Assembly (NCBI GenBank): GCA_021613335.1
Contig: JAJTWR010000159.1
Coordinates: forward strand, 2,266,001 to 2,330,000
Length of the DNA: 64,000 nucleotides
Reading direction: 5' to 3'
Source: Whitmania pigra
Lineage: Eukaryota > Annelida > Clitellata > Hirudinida > Haemopidae
Shown here: in pieces, positions 41,731-54,500 of the stretch
Position numbering within the stretch: position 1 is the stretch's first letter
Layout of the letters: each line of letters opens with the position of its first letter
The notes under the pieces: generated by a model
What the model was told of the DNA's origin: nothing
The model's database searches: none
The model's input: the letters and a program-made list of their open reading frames with translations, nothing else
Made by a program: the position numbers and the translations under genes

Positions 41731-43774
41731 TCTTTTTGAAATCAGTATTACATCACACATATACAGTGGCCTTTGCATTGTTTAAGATAGCTTCAATTTT
41801 ATACTGATTTATATTTAAGCTGGATTATTGATGGCACCATATATCTAAGTGGTTGCACTTTATTGTAGTGCATATCAATTCTTCCAGTTTCGACCTAAAT
41901 TAAACAAAGTGCTACTTTTGCTAACGTGCCTCGGAAGACATTTCTGTTCACTGATGCTGCTATGCTTTTTGTAATTGAAAAAATTATTTCTCTTTGTTAT
42001 ATTATCGAGTTAGGTATCACACACATTGTTGTACGTGTTTTATGTTTGTTATTTCAATTACTCATTTGCAAATACAATTTTTATATTATCTTCAAATACG
42101 ATAAAATTTTGCAGAATGAACTTTTATATAAAAGTCTGTGAATATATTGATTTAATAAAATGTATAAGTTCATGTTCCTGTTCTAATTAACAATCAACAG
42201 TGAGGGCAATTCCGCTTATACATACACGAATAACCAGAGCGTTAAAAAATTCATGATGGCTAGATGAGACATAATCGAGATATCTATCAAATTTGCAAAA
42301 ACCAACTACATTTTATTTAATCCTGTTAAGTCTGACTCAACTTTAAAGAACCTCAGAACTTTTCTTTATTTTGACGACTAATTGAAATAAGGTAATTTTT
42401 TACCACTTCCCTCTTTTTTGTCAACAAGTGTCATACTAAGACTAAATTTTAAAGATCCCCCTATCAAAGTTATGTTAAAAAAACTGACTCCTCATCGTCC
42501 TCCAAAAAATGTTTTGCGTTACAATTTTTAATTTGTATCTTGTAACACTTGTTATTATTTTGAAAATAATTTCTGCCCAAATTACGACTGTTTCAGCTTC
42601 ATGATTTCTGCTTTCTCTTTTCTGAGGTCATGCCAATAAAACTGATAACCATCAGGTTCATCATACTGAATTTTTTCAGAAAAATTACATTGGTCCAACC
42701 TTCTTTGTTTGATAAAACATATGATTTGGGCAGGAATTCCTCATGATGATCTAGCCTTTCTGCAATGAAATTATGTTCCTGAGCAAAATAAACTTCTCTA
42801 AGTGTCGATTCTCTTTGTGCAGATTGTACATGTTTCTTGTCAATCGATAATTTACATTAAATACGGACTTGAAAAGTTCGTTGAAACTGAGGGAGTAGCT
42901 GGAATCATATTAATATTTTAGACAATTAATCTCCCACTTACTGAAATTTCCTGATACCAATTAAACTCAAAACGGTCATAAAAGCATTCAACCACTAATT
43001 TAGTTTAATTTAACTTGAAATGAGTTATCGGTATAATGTATTCAAGTCATATAAATTAATTTTTTTAAGATACATTGATTTTGTCCCCGAGCTATTTTAG
43101 TTCAAGTTGTGAGAGTGCAAATATGTTCAGCTACTGAGCTATCTTCTTTGTTTCATACAGATATACTAAGTAATGAAAATGCATTATTGTTCAATTGTTC
43201 TTTTCATGTGGGGATAGACAGGGGTCACTTTTTGTGGGCCGAGAAATACATGTTTGGATATGAGACTTTCTAAAGTACTAACAGTCCAATTGTAATTTAA
43301 AACTTTAATGTTTTAAATGACATTATAAAATTTAAATCCCTTAAGTTAATTAAATTAAAATCCACGATTTCATCTTGTTCATGGATGATGAAAATTAACC
43401 GTAGTCTGATTTTGCAAGCGACGTAATTGAAACAGGGTCGTCATTTAAAGTTTTTTTTTTATGGGAGAAGAGGCAAACCATCTCTCAACTTGTCGTCTGC
43501 AAATAATAAATTTAGAATAAAATATTTACAAAATAAGCGTCTTCGACCAGACGGAAACAAAATTCGATCTCACCAAAACTTACCTAAAAAAAAAGCATAC
43601 CATATAACCTATGCAGAAATTTTTCGAAGCCCTTGTGCGAGGTTTTAGCAACAAAATTATACTTGTTATAATTATTAAACCAATTTGCGGCACTATAGCA
43701 TACTATATCCCTTACGCTCCGCTTTTGTTTATCTTTGTCAGTTCTAGTCTCACGCTGAAGCGTCGCATCGCGCA
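41731..43774. other. AT-rich intergenic region with one possible coding remnant
   Basis: No complete gene. On the minus strand near 42590-42720 a frame reads IKQRRLDQCNFSEKIQYDEP and continues DGYQFYWHDLRKEKAEIMKL. Its composition looks protein-like, but it has no clear start or splice partners, so it may be an orphan exon or a pseudogene scrap. The other frames look random. Confidence 0.3.
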
Positions 43775-44229
43775 ATGGCTACAATTACAAATGGAGAACT
43801 TAGTTTCATCGTAAGGCTAAGCCGTTAAAAGTGAACGACGCATTACTAATAACTATTATATTTGCAGAGGTCTCATACGACATACTTCCTGAATACTAAG
43901 GTAGGTCTTTTTGCCCCCTACAATTGCCCTCAACCAGGCTGTGGGCTTCAATTTGTCCAAATCAGAGAACTTAGCGACCATTTTCAAGCCAATCATATTC
44001 GTGAGTTTAATTTTGCAATTTTGTAGTCAACTGAGTTCAGCATCACTTCACAATACTTGCAGTTGGACAGAATAATGGCATCTTTTATTGCCGATCATGC
44101 AGTGAGCCAAAAGCCTCATATTGGTCAACTGTACTCCATGTTAGAAATGCACATTTGTGCTACACATGCAAGGCCATATTCAAAAATGGTTGCCCCCAAC
44201 ATGGACTCATGCCTCAGGTCCAAGAATGA
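43775..44229 (+). CDS. Small zinc-finger protein (111 residues)
   Basis: Three exons, 43775-43810, 43868-44000 and 44063-44229, joined by GT-AG introns of 57 and 62 bp with exact phase match (0, then 1). The protein starts MATITNGELSFI. A C2H2-type finger follows: NCPQPGCGLQFVQ and ELSDHFQANH (C-x4-C-x13-H-x4-H). A second Cys/His cluster reads FYCRSCSEPKAS, VLHVRNAHLCYTCKAIF and NGCPQHGL, that is CxxC, HxxxxH and CxxC. The fingers may bind nucleic acid or protein; no family is recognised. The neighbour upstream is 2 kb of empty DNA and downstream is transposon debris, so a transposon-derived origin should be considered. The stop is TGA after PQVQE. Confidence 0.6.
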
Positions 44230-44894
44230 AGAGAGTGAACATCTTGGAAGTCAGGAATTGACTAGTTATCTGAAATTCAGATAAATAAATATATTAAAGT
44301 ACCGTTGAGAGTCTTGCAAAGCATGCTGCTTTAAATATCGATTTAGCAATTTAAAATGAATGGGGGGTACGAGGGAATTCAGTGCTGGAGATGGTGAAAG
44401 TTCTTGTTCCAAACATGGTCAGCAGTGCTGTTCAGCAATCTTTAAATCATTAAATGGAAATAAAAACTAAAAGCATAATCAATCTCATACAAATTAACAG
44501 AGTGTTAATAATTAATGGGAGTGAACCTATTGATGTGATCAATTGATTACATACTCACTTTATTTGACTGATTGGTAAACTGTTTGTCTAGCAAATGAAT
44601 TATTATTGTTGTTATATGGATTACCACACAATTCAAAATGAAAAATGTAATACCAAGCAGAGCAAGAATACCTTTCCTCTTCTATCCTATAGTCAGTTAT
44701 CCAGCCAACCATGGGGAAAACAGGATTCACTAAAAATACAACCCCAAATTTCATAAATTTTGAGATTGAAAACCAAAGATAATTAAAGAAATGAGTCTTG
44801 AAATAATGGAATTATGGTCAAATAACAACATTTGTCACTGAAAAAGTGAAAGAAAGGGTAGGATCTTGGTCCCGATGACCCTGATCTGCCGATG

Positions 44895-45345
44895 CCTTCA
44901 ACATGGACTTCGGTCATCCCTGATTCGTTTCCTGAGGGTTCCACCGGTCTAGAAGGCATTTTGCCTGTGATGTGCCCAGTTTATATGTCCCTCGACCACT
45001 TGATGTTTCTGCACAAGGCTATTCACACTGTTCTCGAATGGCACAGCAACATCAACTAATGTAGCCGTTCAGTTGCCCTCGTCGAGGATAACAATATCCG
45101 GATCGTTCGAGGAAGACCCCTCAACCTTATGATTGATTCGCATCTCTCTGTCATCGGCGAGAGGAATTCCTTTCGTGATGAGGTCCAGGATGGTGTTATG
45201 CCTCTTCATGACGTGCACCATGGTGGGATTGCACTTGCAAAGAACATTCCCTACCAGTTCATTGGTCTTTTGTGCAGATAATCGTGCACCAACTGGCTCA
45301 GTCTTGCATAAAATGCCTGAAACACGTCCAAAATGAAACTGTTCA
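44895..45345 (-). pseudogene. Non-LTR retrotransposon ORF2, C-terminal end, degraded
   Basis: Minus-strand frame with one internal TGA: VGARLSAQKTNELVGNVLCK, HNTILDLITKGIPLADDREM, DPDIVILDEGN, stop, TATLVDVAVPFENSV, QVVEGHINWAHHRQNAF. The PDIVILD block followed by a hydrophobic VDVAVPFENS motif is the pattern seen near the C-terminus of many non-LTR element polyproteins, where an endonuclease-like fold follows the reverse transcriptase. No 5' part is nearby. Confidence 0.65.
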
Positions 45346-45850
45346 CTTGCTGTTCTTACAACTCCGGCTTGGCTTTAAATACATAACGACTGATGCTACA
45401 TTCAGGAAGGCTTTCCATTTGGCCAACCTTATAATTATATTTTTCATTATTGGTACTCTATTATATTAATTTTTTTTATGGTAAATCTCGGCACGTGTCA
45501 AACGACCCCTCGCCAATAACTAAAAGAACAATATTTTGAATGCTCTACTGTTTCAAAGAGATTGACTTGAACTTTGTCAGCCTTTTTGTTTCTTGAATAG
45601 ACCAATGGCTCGTTGTTTGAATGGCATAATTGATTTGACAACAATATTGTGATTTTTGGAGCTTTATTTCAAAAGCCCCTGGATATAATTCACATAATTT
45701 TACTCATAAAAATTAAATTTAATCACATTTGAAATATAAAATTGTTAAAAATTAATCTAGTTTTATTGCTTTTTAAATTAAGAATCTTTCAAGAGCTAGT
45801 TGTATGGAGAACAGAAATACAGATAGGCATTCATTATTATTTATATAGAT

Positions 45851-45940
45851 ACAGTGGAACCTAATTATCTCAACCTCTGTTAACTCACCAACATTGTTGA
45901 TTGGCATTTTTGAAGTTAAAACACCAAATTCCCCTGATTT
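45851..45940 (+). mobile_element. Possible pogo/Tigger-type terminal fragment
   Basis: The sequence ACAGTGGAACCTAATTATCTCAACC matches the common style of pogo-like termini (CAGTRGAACCTC, then an AT-rich stretch and CAA). No transposase or partner end found. Confidence 0.3.
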
Positions 45941-46440
45941 TAGCATTTTCTCATCTTTAGGTCAGTTTCTTTATGTTGCCAAATGTATTCCAGATGGGGT
46001 CACACCAATGCTTTATAGATGATGCTTTTTTCTATGCTGACCATTGTTCTCTTAATCATGCCTAACAAAATTATTATTAATAATAATTAATTAATATTAT
46101 TAACAACTAAAAATAGTTGAATGTTACGTAATAAAATTACAAAAATTAATTATATAATTTCCTTCATGATGGGGCGAAGTTCAGTGCCCCACAATGAAAA
46201 GAAAAAAAGATAATAATAAAATTACTTCACTGTAATCACTTAATTAAATTATTAAAGATTAAATTATTAAAAATTTAATTTAATTAAAAAGTGTATCATT
46301 TTTTTTGGTAAGTTAATCGTTTGTTCTTAAAATGTTACAAAATCAGACTCAATAATTTTACCGAACACGCTAAGAAAGAGATGGCAGCGGTTGTTCTCAA
46401 GACCTACAAACTATTTTAATTTTTTTTAAGAAATGGAAAT

Positions 46441-46560
46441 AATTTATTGTTCCCTGGGCGGCCCGGTACCATTTGATTCATGGACTGTTACCGGTCCGGG
46501 GGTTGAGAATCACTGCTCTATGGGAGCCGTGGGCACAAAAAGGTTGGGAACCCCTGCATT
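46441..46560 (-). mobile_element. Two nested hAT-type termini
   Basis: Read on the minus strand, 46556 down begins CAGGGGTTCCCAACCTTTTT, a classic hAT end. About 40 bp further in, a second hAT end starts CAGTGATTCTCAACC followed by CCGGACCGGTAACAGTCCAT. Neither has a visible partner end or transposase, so one element probably inserted into, or was truncated against, another. Confidence 0.6.
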
Positions 46561-46775
46561 AACAAGAAACTATGAATATTATTATTATTATTATTATTAA
46601 ACTAGCAATATTATTATTAATTAGAAACTATGAATAATATTATTATTATTAATAACAAGTAGGAATATTACTACTAATAACAACTATCATTATTATTATT
46701 AGTAACTAGCAACTATGAATGTTATTATTATTACTAACAACTAATAAGTTATTATTATTAAGCTAGCGATATTAT
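46561..46775. repeat. TAA/TTA-rich tandem region, left part of the satellite field
   Basis: Imperfect repeats of the words AACTAGCAAT, ATTATTATTA and ACTATGAATA, of the same kind as the long array right of the LTR element. The LTR element at 46776-48554 evidently inserted into this repeat field. Confidence 0.8.
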
Positions 46776-46994
46776 TGTTGTAAACTTGGAAATTAATTCG
46801 ATTATTCAGTTCCGTTAACTTACTCTAAAACTTACTAGTTCCCGGACCCCAGGTTATTTCATTGGTGTCAGGAGTTTGATTTCCAAGGGCTATTGTGATT
46901 GTCAATAAATCTTTGAAATTCGGAATCTGGTAACATTAAGAGCGGTTAAGGTGAAAGCGAGTAAGATCGAAGGATAAACTAAGTGGGACCAAAA

Positions 46995-47471
46995 ATGTTC
47001 AAGGCATTGGAAGATTTAAATGTTATAGAATTAAAGCAAGAGCTCAGGGTAAGACAGTTGGACCCTATAGGAAAGAAGGAAGAACTTCTAAAACATCTGG
47101 AGACTTGGATAATGGACAATGGTTATGAGGTGGACGATTACGAATTTAAAGATCCTGGCCTTATAGAATTTATGGCCAAGCTGGATGCCAACATGGATAA
47201 ACTAGAGCAGCGCCTGATGAATGTCTTTACAGAAAAAGAAACTAAAATCAACAAATTAGACAGCGTCCCAAGCGAAACTATCGAAGAATCTTCGATTCCT
47301 GAAATGGAGCATCAAGAGAAGATAACTGAGGTTTCCTTCGACAAAGCTGCTACTATCCTATACCAAAGGAGACTCCAACAAGCAGCAAAACCAACATGCC
47401 AGCTGAAGCATCAGCGATGCACCCGATTGCCACACTGGTTTCGGTTGAGAAAGAGACCGAGGAAATTGTAG
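46995..47471 (+). CDS. gag-like protein with SAP motif (LTR element ORF1)
   Basis: Frame starting MFKALEDLNVIELKQELRVR. The run LNVIELKQEL, then LDPIGKKEELLKHLETWI, fits the SAP fold (two helices, DNA-binding, with the L-x-ELK-x-L and GKKEEL signatures). It is followed by an acidic linker (DDYEFKDPGLIEFMAKLD), a coiled-coil-like stretch (NMDKLEQRLMNVF) and a Gln/Lys-rich end. There is no CCHC zinc knuckle. In an intact element this would be the nucleocapsid precursor; SAP domains occur in the gag proteins of some animal LTR elements. An in-frame ATG lies four codons upstream of none I could confirm, so the start is approximate. Probably non-functional alone because the pol gene is deleted. 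Confidence 0.6.
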   Translation: MFKALEDLNVIELKQELRVRQLDPIGKKEELLKHLETWIMDNGYEVDDYEFKDPGLIEFMAKLDANMDKLEQRLMNVFTEKETKINKLDSVPSETIEESSIPEMEHQEKITEVSFDKAATILYQRRLQQAAKPTCQLKHQRCTRLPHWFRLRKRPRKL

Positions 47472-48295
47472 ATGGAAGAACTTTGGGAAGCAAAGTGTTT
47501 CTTCCGTTGAGTGAAGAATCGGGGAAGGAGCTGAGGGCAGAGATGGGTGAGGAGACCTTTGCTGAGGTGAGTGAGGGCAGTTTGGTGGTTGACGGGGACA
47601 GTCCAATAATGGAGCTTCCCATAAATGTTGGGAACGAGGACAATGGTGAGCTGAGGGAGAGCTTCGCAAACTCCAAAAAAGTCGCGCCAGTGCCCAATGA
47701 GCCAAGTTCTGTGCACAATTGCCTCGTTAGTGTCGGTTGTGGAGAGAACCGAAGAAATAATTGAAGGGGGGACTTTGGAAGAGACCAGAGTGGAGCCTCC
47801 TCACGTTGAGGAATCAGTGAAGGGACTGGACCTGGAGAGCAGTGACAAGCGATTTGAGTTGGGGGTTACCGAATTCGATTCAGATGTGGATGTCGTGGAG
47901 GTTGGAGCTGCAGATGTCATTGTAACTGAGAGTGGAGATGTTGGCGGTGAGGTGCTCGTTGGTCGTGAGTACGTGGTTGATATGGTTGGATCTGTCTGAG
48001 GAGTTCATTTGTGGAGTTCACAGCCAGGGCGGGCTTCTGGCCTTCGGAGACTCAGGGCGAGTCTTTAGTACTGTTGTTTGTTTTGTTGATCAAGCGTTTT
48101 TGTGAAGAAACAGGAGAAGGACGGGCTCGCATTGAATCAATGGTGGTACTTGGGCGCCATGTTAGAGATTGTGTCCCGAGAGTAAAAATGAAGGTGGCAC
48201 ACATCCGCCGACTGGCAAAGTACCACGGAGAGCAGTCTGTTCGGGACGAACAGATTTTAGGAGGGTGTAATGTTGTAAACTTGAAAATTATTTAA
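47396..48295 (+). pseudogene. Acidic remnant region and pol 3' end of the LTR element
   Basis: Three overlapping frames (47396-47764, 47697-47999, 48011-48295) encode Glu/Val/Gly-rich sequence with an internal duplication: ASLVSVVERTEEIIEGGTLE at about 47724-47783 repeats SVEKETEEIVDGRTLGS at about 47444-47494, 288 bp apart. The last frame ends VAHIRRLAKYHGEQSVRDEQ just before the 3' LTR, where Gypsy-type integrases end with a similar basic HVxRLxxY motif. Frame changes between the pieces suggest decay or unusual variation; the pol core is absent. Confidence 0.5.
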
Positions 48296-48554
48296 GTTTA
48301 TATTGCTAAAATAATTAAATTTATATTTCATTATATTTGGCATCTTTTTCGGGCACGTTTTATCTATTATTCTCGCAAATCACCTGACATTCAGCTAGAA
48401 TCCAAACAACTGAGAAGCCCAATTATCTATTTGCATCTTCTAAGTACCTCAATTCTTTAAACTCTTAGCTTCGATTATTCAGTTCCGTTAACTGAATACT
48501 TGCTTAATAAACTTACTCTAACACTTACTAGTACAGGGACCCTAAGTTATTTCA

Positions 48555-51500
48555 TTATTACTAATAACAACAAGCATATTAATTATTAATATCAACTAGT
48601 AATAGTTATTAATTAGCAACTATAAATAATATTGTTATTATTATTAACATCTAGGAACATTGTCATTAATAACAACTAGCAATATCATTATTAATAACAA
48701 CAATGAATATTATTATTTTTAACAACTAGGAATATTATTATTAAAAAAATAATTAATAACAACTAGCAATATTATTAAAAAAATAATATAAATAAAAGTT
48801 GTTAATAATAACATACCTAGTTGTTAATAATAATACTCCTAGATGTTAATAATAATAATAATATTCATAGTTGCTAATTAATATTCTTAGATGTTAATAA
48901 TAATATCACTAGTTGTTATTAATAATAATACATTTCATAGTTACTAATTAATAACAATATCTCTAGTTGTTGTTAATAATATTATACCTATAATTTCTAG
49001 TTGTTATAAATAATAATAGTATTGATAGATGCTAGTCAATAATAATAATATAAATAAAACTTAATAATAATATTCCTAGTTGTTAATAATAATATTATAC
49101 CTATTATTTCTAGTTGTTATTAATAATAACACTGATAGTTGCTAGTTAATAATAATAATATTAAAATAATGTTACTAGTAATAACAAAATTGATAGTTAT
49201 TATTAATAATATCATTCCTAGGTGTTATTAGTAATAATATTGCGAGTTATTATTAATGTTCCCAGTTGTAAATAATAAAAATATCCATAGTTGTTAGTTA
49301 ATTATAACACCATTGACAGTTGTTATCGATAATAATTTTCTTAGTTGTTAATAATAATATCACTAGTTGTTATTAATAATATTCATTTCATAGTTACTAA
49401 TTAATAACAATATCTCTAGTTGTTGTTAATAATATTATACCTATTATTTCTAGTTGTTATAAATAATATTACATTTCATAGTTACTAATTAACAATATCT
49501 CTCATTGTTGTTAATAATATTATACCTATTATTTCTAGTTGTTATTAATAATAACACTGATAGTTGCTAGTTAATAATAAAAATATAAAAAAAATGTTAC
49601 TAGTAATAACAAAATTGATAGTTATTATTAATAATATTATTCCTAGTTGTTATTAATAATAATACTGATAGTTATTAGTTAATACTAATAATATAAATAA
49701 ATGTTACTAGTAATAACAAAATTGATAGTTATTATTAATAATATTATTCATAGATGTTATTAGTAATAATATTGCGAGTTATTATTAATGTTCCCAGTTG
49801 TAAATAATAAAAATATCCATAGTTGTTAGTTAATTATAACACCATTGACAGTTGTTATTGATAATAATTTTCTTAGTTGTTAATAATAATATCACTAGTT
49901 GTTATTAATAATAATTCATTTCATAGTTACTAATTAATAACAATATCTCTAGTTGTTGTTAATAATATTATACCTATTATTTCTAGTTGTTATAAATAAT
50001 ATTACATTTCATAGTTACTAATTAACAATATCTCTCATTGTTGTTAATAATATTATACCTATTATTTCTAGTTGTTATTAATAATAACACTGATAGTTGC
50101 TAGTTAATAATAAAAATATAAAAAAAATGTTACTAGTAATAACAAAATTGATAGTTATTATTAATAATATTATTCCTAGTTGTTATTAATAATAATACTG
50201 ATAGTTATTAGTTAATACTAATAATATAAATAAATGTTACTAGTAATAACAAAATTGATAGTTATTATTAATAATATTATTCATAGATGTTTAGTAATAA
50301 TATTGCGAGTTATTATTAATGTTCCCAGTTGTAAATAATAAAAATATCCATAGTTGTTGAGTTAATTATAACACCATTGACAGTTGTTATTGATAATAAT
50401 TTTCTTAGTTGTTAATAATAATATCACTAGTTGTTATTAATAATAATTCATTTCATAGTTACTAATTAATAACAATATCTCTAGTTGTTGTTAATAATAT
50501 TATACCTATTATTTCTAGTTGTTATAAATAATATTACATTTCATAGTTACTAATTAACAATATCTCTCATTGTTAATAATAATATTATACCTATTATTTC
50601 TAGTTGTTATTAATAATAACACTGATAGTTGCTAGTTAATAATAATAATATTAAAATAATGTTACTAGTAATAACAAAATTGATAGTTATTATTAATAAT
50701 ATCATTCCTAGGTGTTATTAGTAATAATATTGCGAGTTATTATTAATGTTCCCAGTTGTAATAAATAATAAAAATATCCATAGTTGTTAGTTAATTATAA
50801 CCACCATTGACAGTTGTTATTGATAATAATTTTCTTAGTTGTTAATAATAATATCACTAGTTGTTATTAATAATAATTCATTTCATAGTTACTAATTAAT
50901 AACAATATCTCTAGTTGTTGTTAATAATATTATACCTATTATTTCTAGTTGTTATAAAAATAATTTACATTTCATAGTTACTAATTAACAATATCTCTCA
51001 TTGTTGTTAATAATATTATACCTATTATTTCTAGTTGTTATTAATAATAACACTGATAGTTGCTAGTTAATAATAAAAATATAAAAAAAATGTTACTAGT
51101 AATAACAAAATTGATAGTTATTATTAATAATATTATTCCTAGTTGTTATTAATAATAATACTGATAGTTATTAGTTAATACTAATAATATAAATAAATGT
51201 TACTAGTAATAAAAAAAATGATAGTTATTATTAATAATATTATTCATAGATGTTATTAGTAATATATTGCGAGTTATTATTAATGTTCCCAGTTGTAAAT
51301 AATAAAAATATCCATAGTTGTTAGTTAATTATAACCCATTGACAGTTGTTATTGATAATAATTTTCTTAGTTGTTAATAATAATATCACTAGTTGTTATT
51401 AATAATAATTCATTTCATAGTTACTAATTAATAACAATATCTCTAGTTGTTGTTAATAATATTATACCTATTATTTCTAGTTGTTATAAATAATATTACA

Positions 51501-54500
51501 TTTCATAGTTACTAATTAACAATATCTCTCATTGTTGTTAATAATATTATACCTATTATTTCTAGTTGTTATTAATAATAACACTGATAGTTGCTAGTTA
51601 ATAATAAAAATATAAAAAAAATGTTACTAGTAATAACAAAATTGATAGTTATTATTAATAATATTATTCCTAGTTGTTATTAATAATAATACTGATAGTT
51701 ATTAGTTAATACTAAATATAAATAAATGTTACTAGTAATAACAAAATTGATAGTTATTATTAATAATTATTCATAGATGTTATTAGTAATAATATTGCGA
51801 GTTATTATTAATGTTCCCAGTTGTAAATAATAAAAATATCCATAGTTGTTAGTTAATTATAACACCATTGACAGTTGTTATTGATAATAATTTTCTTAGT
51901 TGTTAATAATAATATCACTAGTTGTTATTAATAATAATTCATTTCATAGTTACTAATTAATAACAATATCTCTAGTTGGTTAATAATATTATACCTATTA
52001 TTTCTATTTCTAGTTGTTATAAATAATATTACATTTCATAGTTACTAATTAACAATATCTCTCATTGTTAATAATAATATTATACCTATTATTTCTAGTT
52101 GTTATTAATAATAACACTGATAGTTGCTAGTTAATAATAATAATATTAAAATAATGTTACTAGTAATAACAAAATTGATAGTTATTATTAATAATATCAT
52201 TCCTAGGTGTTATTAGTAATAATATTGCGAGTTATTATTAATGTTCCCAGTTGTAAATAATAAAAATATCCATAGTTGTTAGTTAATTATAACACCATTG
52301 ACAGTTGTTATTGATAATAATTTTCTTAGTTGTTAATAATAATATCACTAGTTGTTATTAATAATAATTCATTTCATAGTTACTAATTAATAACAATATC
52401 TCTAGTTGTTGTTAATAATATTATACCTATTATTTCTAGTTGTTATAAATAATATTACATTTCATAGTTACTAATTAACAATATCTCTCATTGTTGTTAA
52501 TAATATTATACCTATTATTTCTAGTTGTTATTAATAATAACACTGATAGTTGCTAGTTAATAATAAAAATATAAAAAAAATGTTACTAGTAATAACAAAA
52601 TTGATAGTTATTATTAATAATATTATTCCTAGTTGTTATTAATAATAATACTGATAGTTATTAGTTAATACTAATAATATAAATAAATGTTACTAGTAAT
52701 AACAAAATTGATAGTTATTATTAATAATATTATTCATAGATGTTATTAGTAATAATATTGCGAGTTATTATTAATGTTCCCAGTTGTAAATAATAAAAAT
52801 ATCCATAGTTGTTAGTTAATTAAACACCATTGACATTGACAGTGTTATTGATAATAATTTTCTTAGTTGTTAATAATAATATCACTAGTTGTTATTAAAT
52901 AATTCATTTCATAGTTACTAATTAATAACAATATCTCTAGTTGTTGTTAATAATATTATACCTATTATTTCTAGTTGTTATAAAAATATTACATTTCATA
53001 GTTACTAATTAACAATATCTCTCATTGTTGTTAATAATATTATACCTATTATTTCTAGTTGTTATTAATAATAACACTGATAGTTGCTAGTTAATAATAA
53101 AAATATAAAAAAAATGTTACTAGTAATAACAAAATTGATAGTTATTATTAATAATATTATTCCTAGTTGTTATTAATAATAATACTGATAGTTATTAGTT
53201 AATACTAATAATATAAATAAATGTTACTAGTAATAACAAAATTGATAGTTATTATTAATAATATTATTCATAGATGTTATTAGTAATAATATTGCGAGTT
53301 ATTATTAATGTTCCCAGTTGTAAATAATAAAAATATCCATAGTTTTAGTTAATTATAACACCATTGACAGTTGTTATTGATAATAATTTTCTTAGTTGTT
53401 AATAATAATATCACTAGTTGTTATTAATAATAATTCATTTCATAGTTACTAATTAATAACAATATCTCTAGTTGTTGTTAATAATATTATACCTATTATT
53501 TCTAGTTGTTATAAATAATATTACATTTCATAGTTACTAATTAACAATATCTCTCATTGTTAATAATATATATATACCTATTATTTCTAGTTGTTATTAA
53601 TAATAACACTGATAGTTGCTAGTTAATAATAATAATATTAAAATAATGTTACTAGTAATAACAAAATTGATAGTTATTATTAATAATATCATTCCTAGGT
53701 GTTATTAGTAATAATATTGCGAGTTATTATTAATGTTCCCAGTTGTAAATAATAAAAATATCCATAGTTGTTAGTTAATTATAACACCATTGACAGTTGT
53801 TATTGATAATAATTTTCTTAGTTGTTAATAATAATATCACTAGTTTGTTTAATAATAATTCATTTCATAGTTACTAATTAATAACAATATCTCTAGTTGT
53901 TGTTAATAATATTATACCTATTATTTCTAGTTGTTATAAATAATATTACATTTCATAGTTACTATTAACAATATCTCTCATTGTTGTTAATAATATTATA
54001 CCTATTATTTCTAGTTGTTATTAATAATAACACTGATAGTTGCTAGTTAATAATAAAAATATAAAAAAAATGTTACTAGTAATAACAAAATTGATAGTTA
54101 TTAATAATATTATTCCTAGTTGTTATTAATAATAATACTGATAGTTATTAGTTAATACTAATAATATAAATAAATGTTACTAGTAATAACAAAATTGATA
54201 GTTATTATTAATAATATTATTCATAGATGTTATTAGTAATAATATTGCGAGTTATTATTAATGTTCCCAGTTGTAAATAATAAAAATATCCATAGTTTTA
54301 GTTAATTATAACCACAATTGACAGTTGTTATTGATAATAATTTTCTTAGTTGTTAATAATAATATCACTAGTTGTTATTAATAATAATTCATTTCATAGT
54401 TACTAATGAATAACAATATCTCTAGCTGTTGTTAATAATATTATACCTATTATTTCTAGTTATTATTAATAATAATGATACTGATAGTTGCTAGTTAATT

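Larger units (their letters stand above)
46776..48554 (+). mobile_element. Internally deleted LTR retrotransposon
   Basis: Both LTRs start TGTTGTAAACTTG and end GTTATTTCA. The 5' LTR (46776-46861) is only 86 bp and the 3' LTR (48271-48554) is 284 bp. They align at their left 20 bp and from TTCGATTATTCAGTTCCG to the end, so the 5' copy has lost about 200 internal bases. A 4-bp target duplication TTAT flanks both sides (46772-46775 and 48555-48558). A primer-binding-like site TGGTGTCAGGAG follows the 5' LTR, and a polypurine tract (TAGGAGGGTGTAA) precedes the 3' LTR. Inside are a gag-like frame and an acidic region, but protease, reverse transcriptase and RNase H are missing. Probably a Gypsy/Ty3-type derivative. 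Confidence 0.88.

Noticed and set aside
47353..47718. Minus-strand frames of 100-121 codons rich in Ser and Pro
   Set aside because: They mirror the Glu/Val-rich plus-strand region of the LTR element and have no features of their own.
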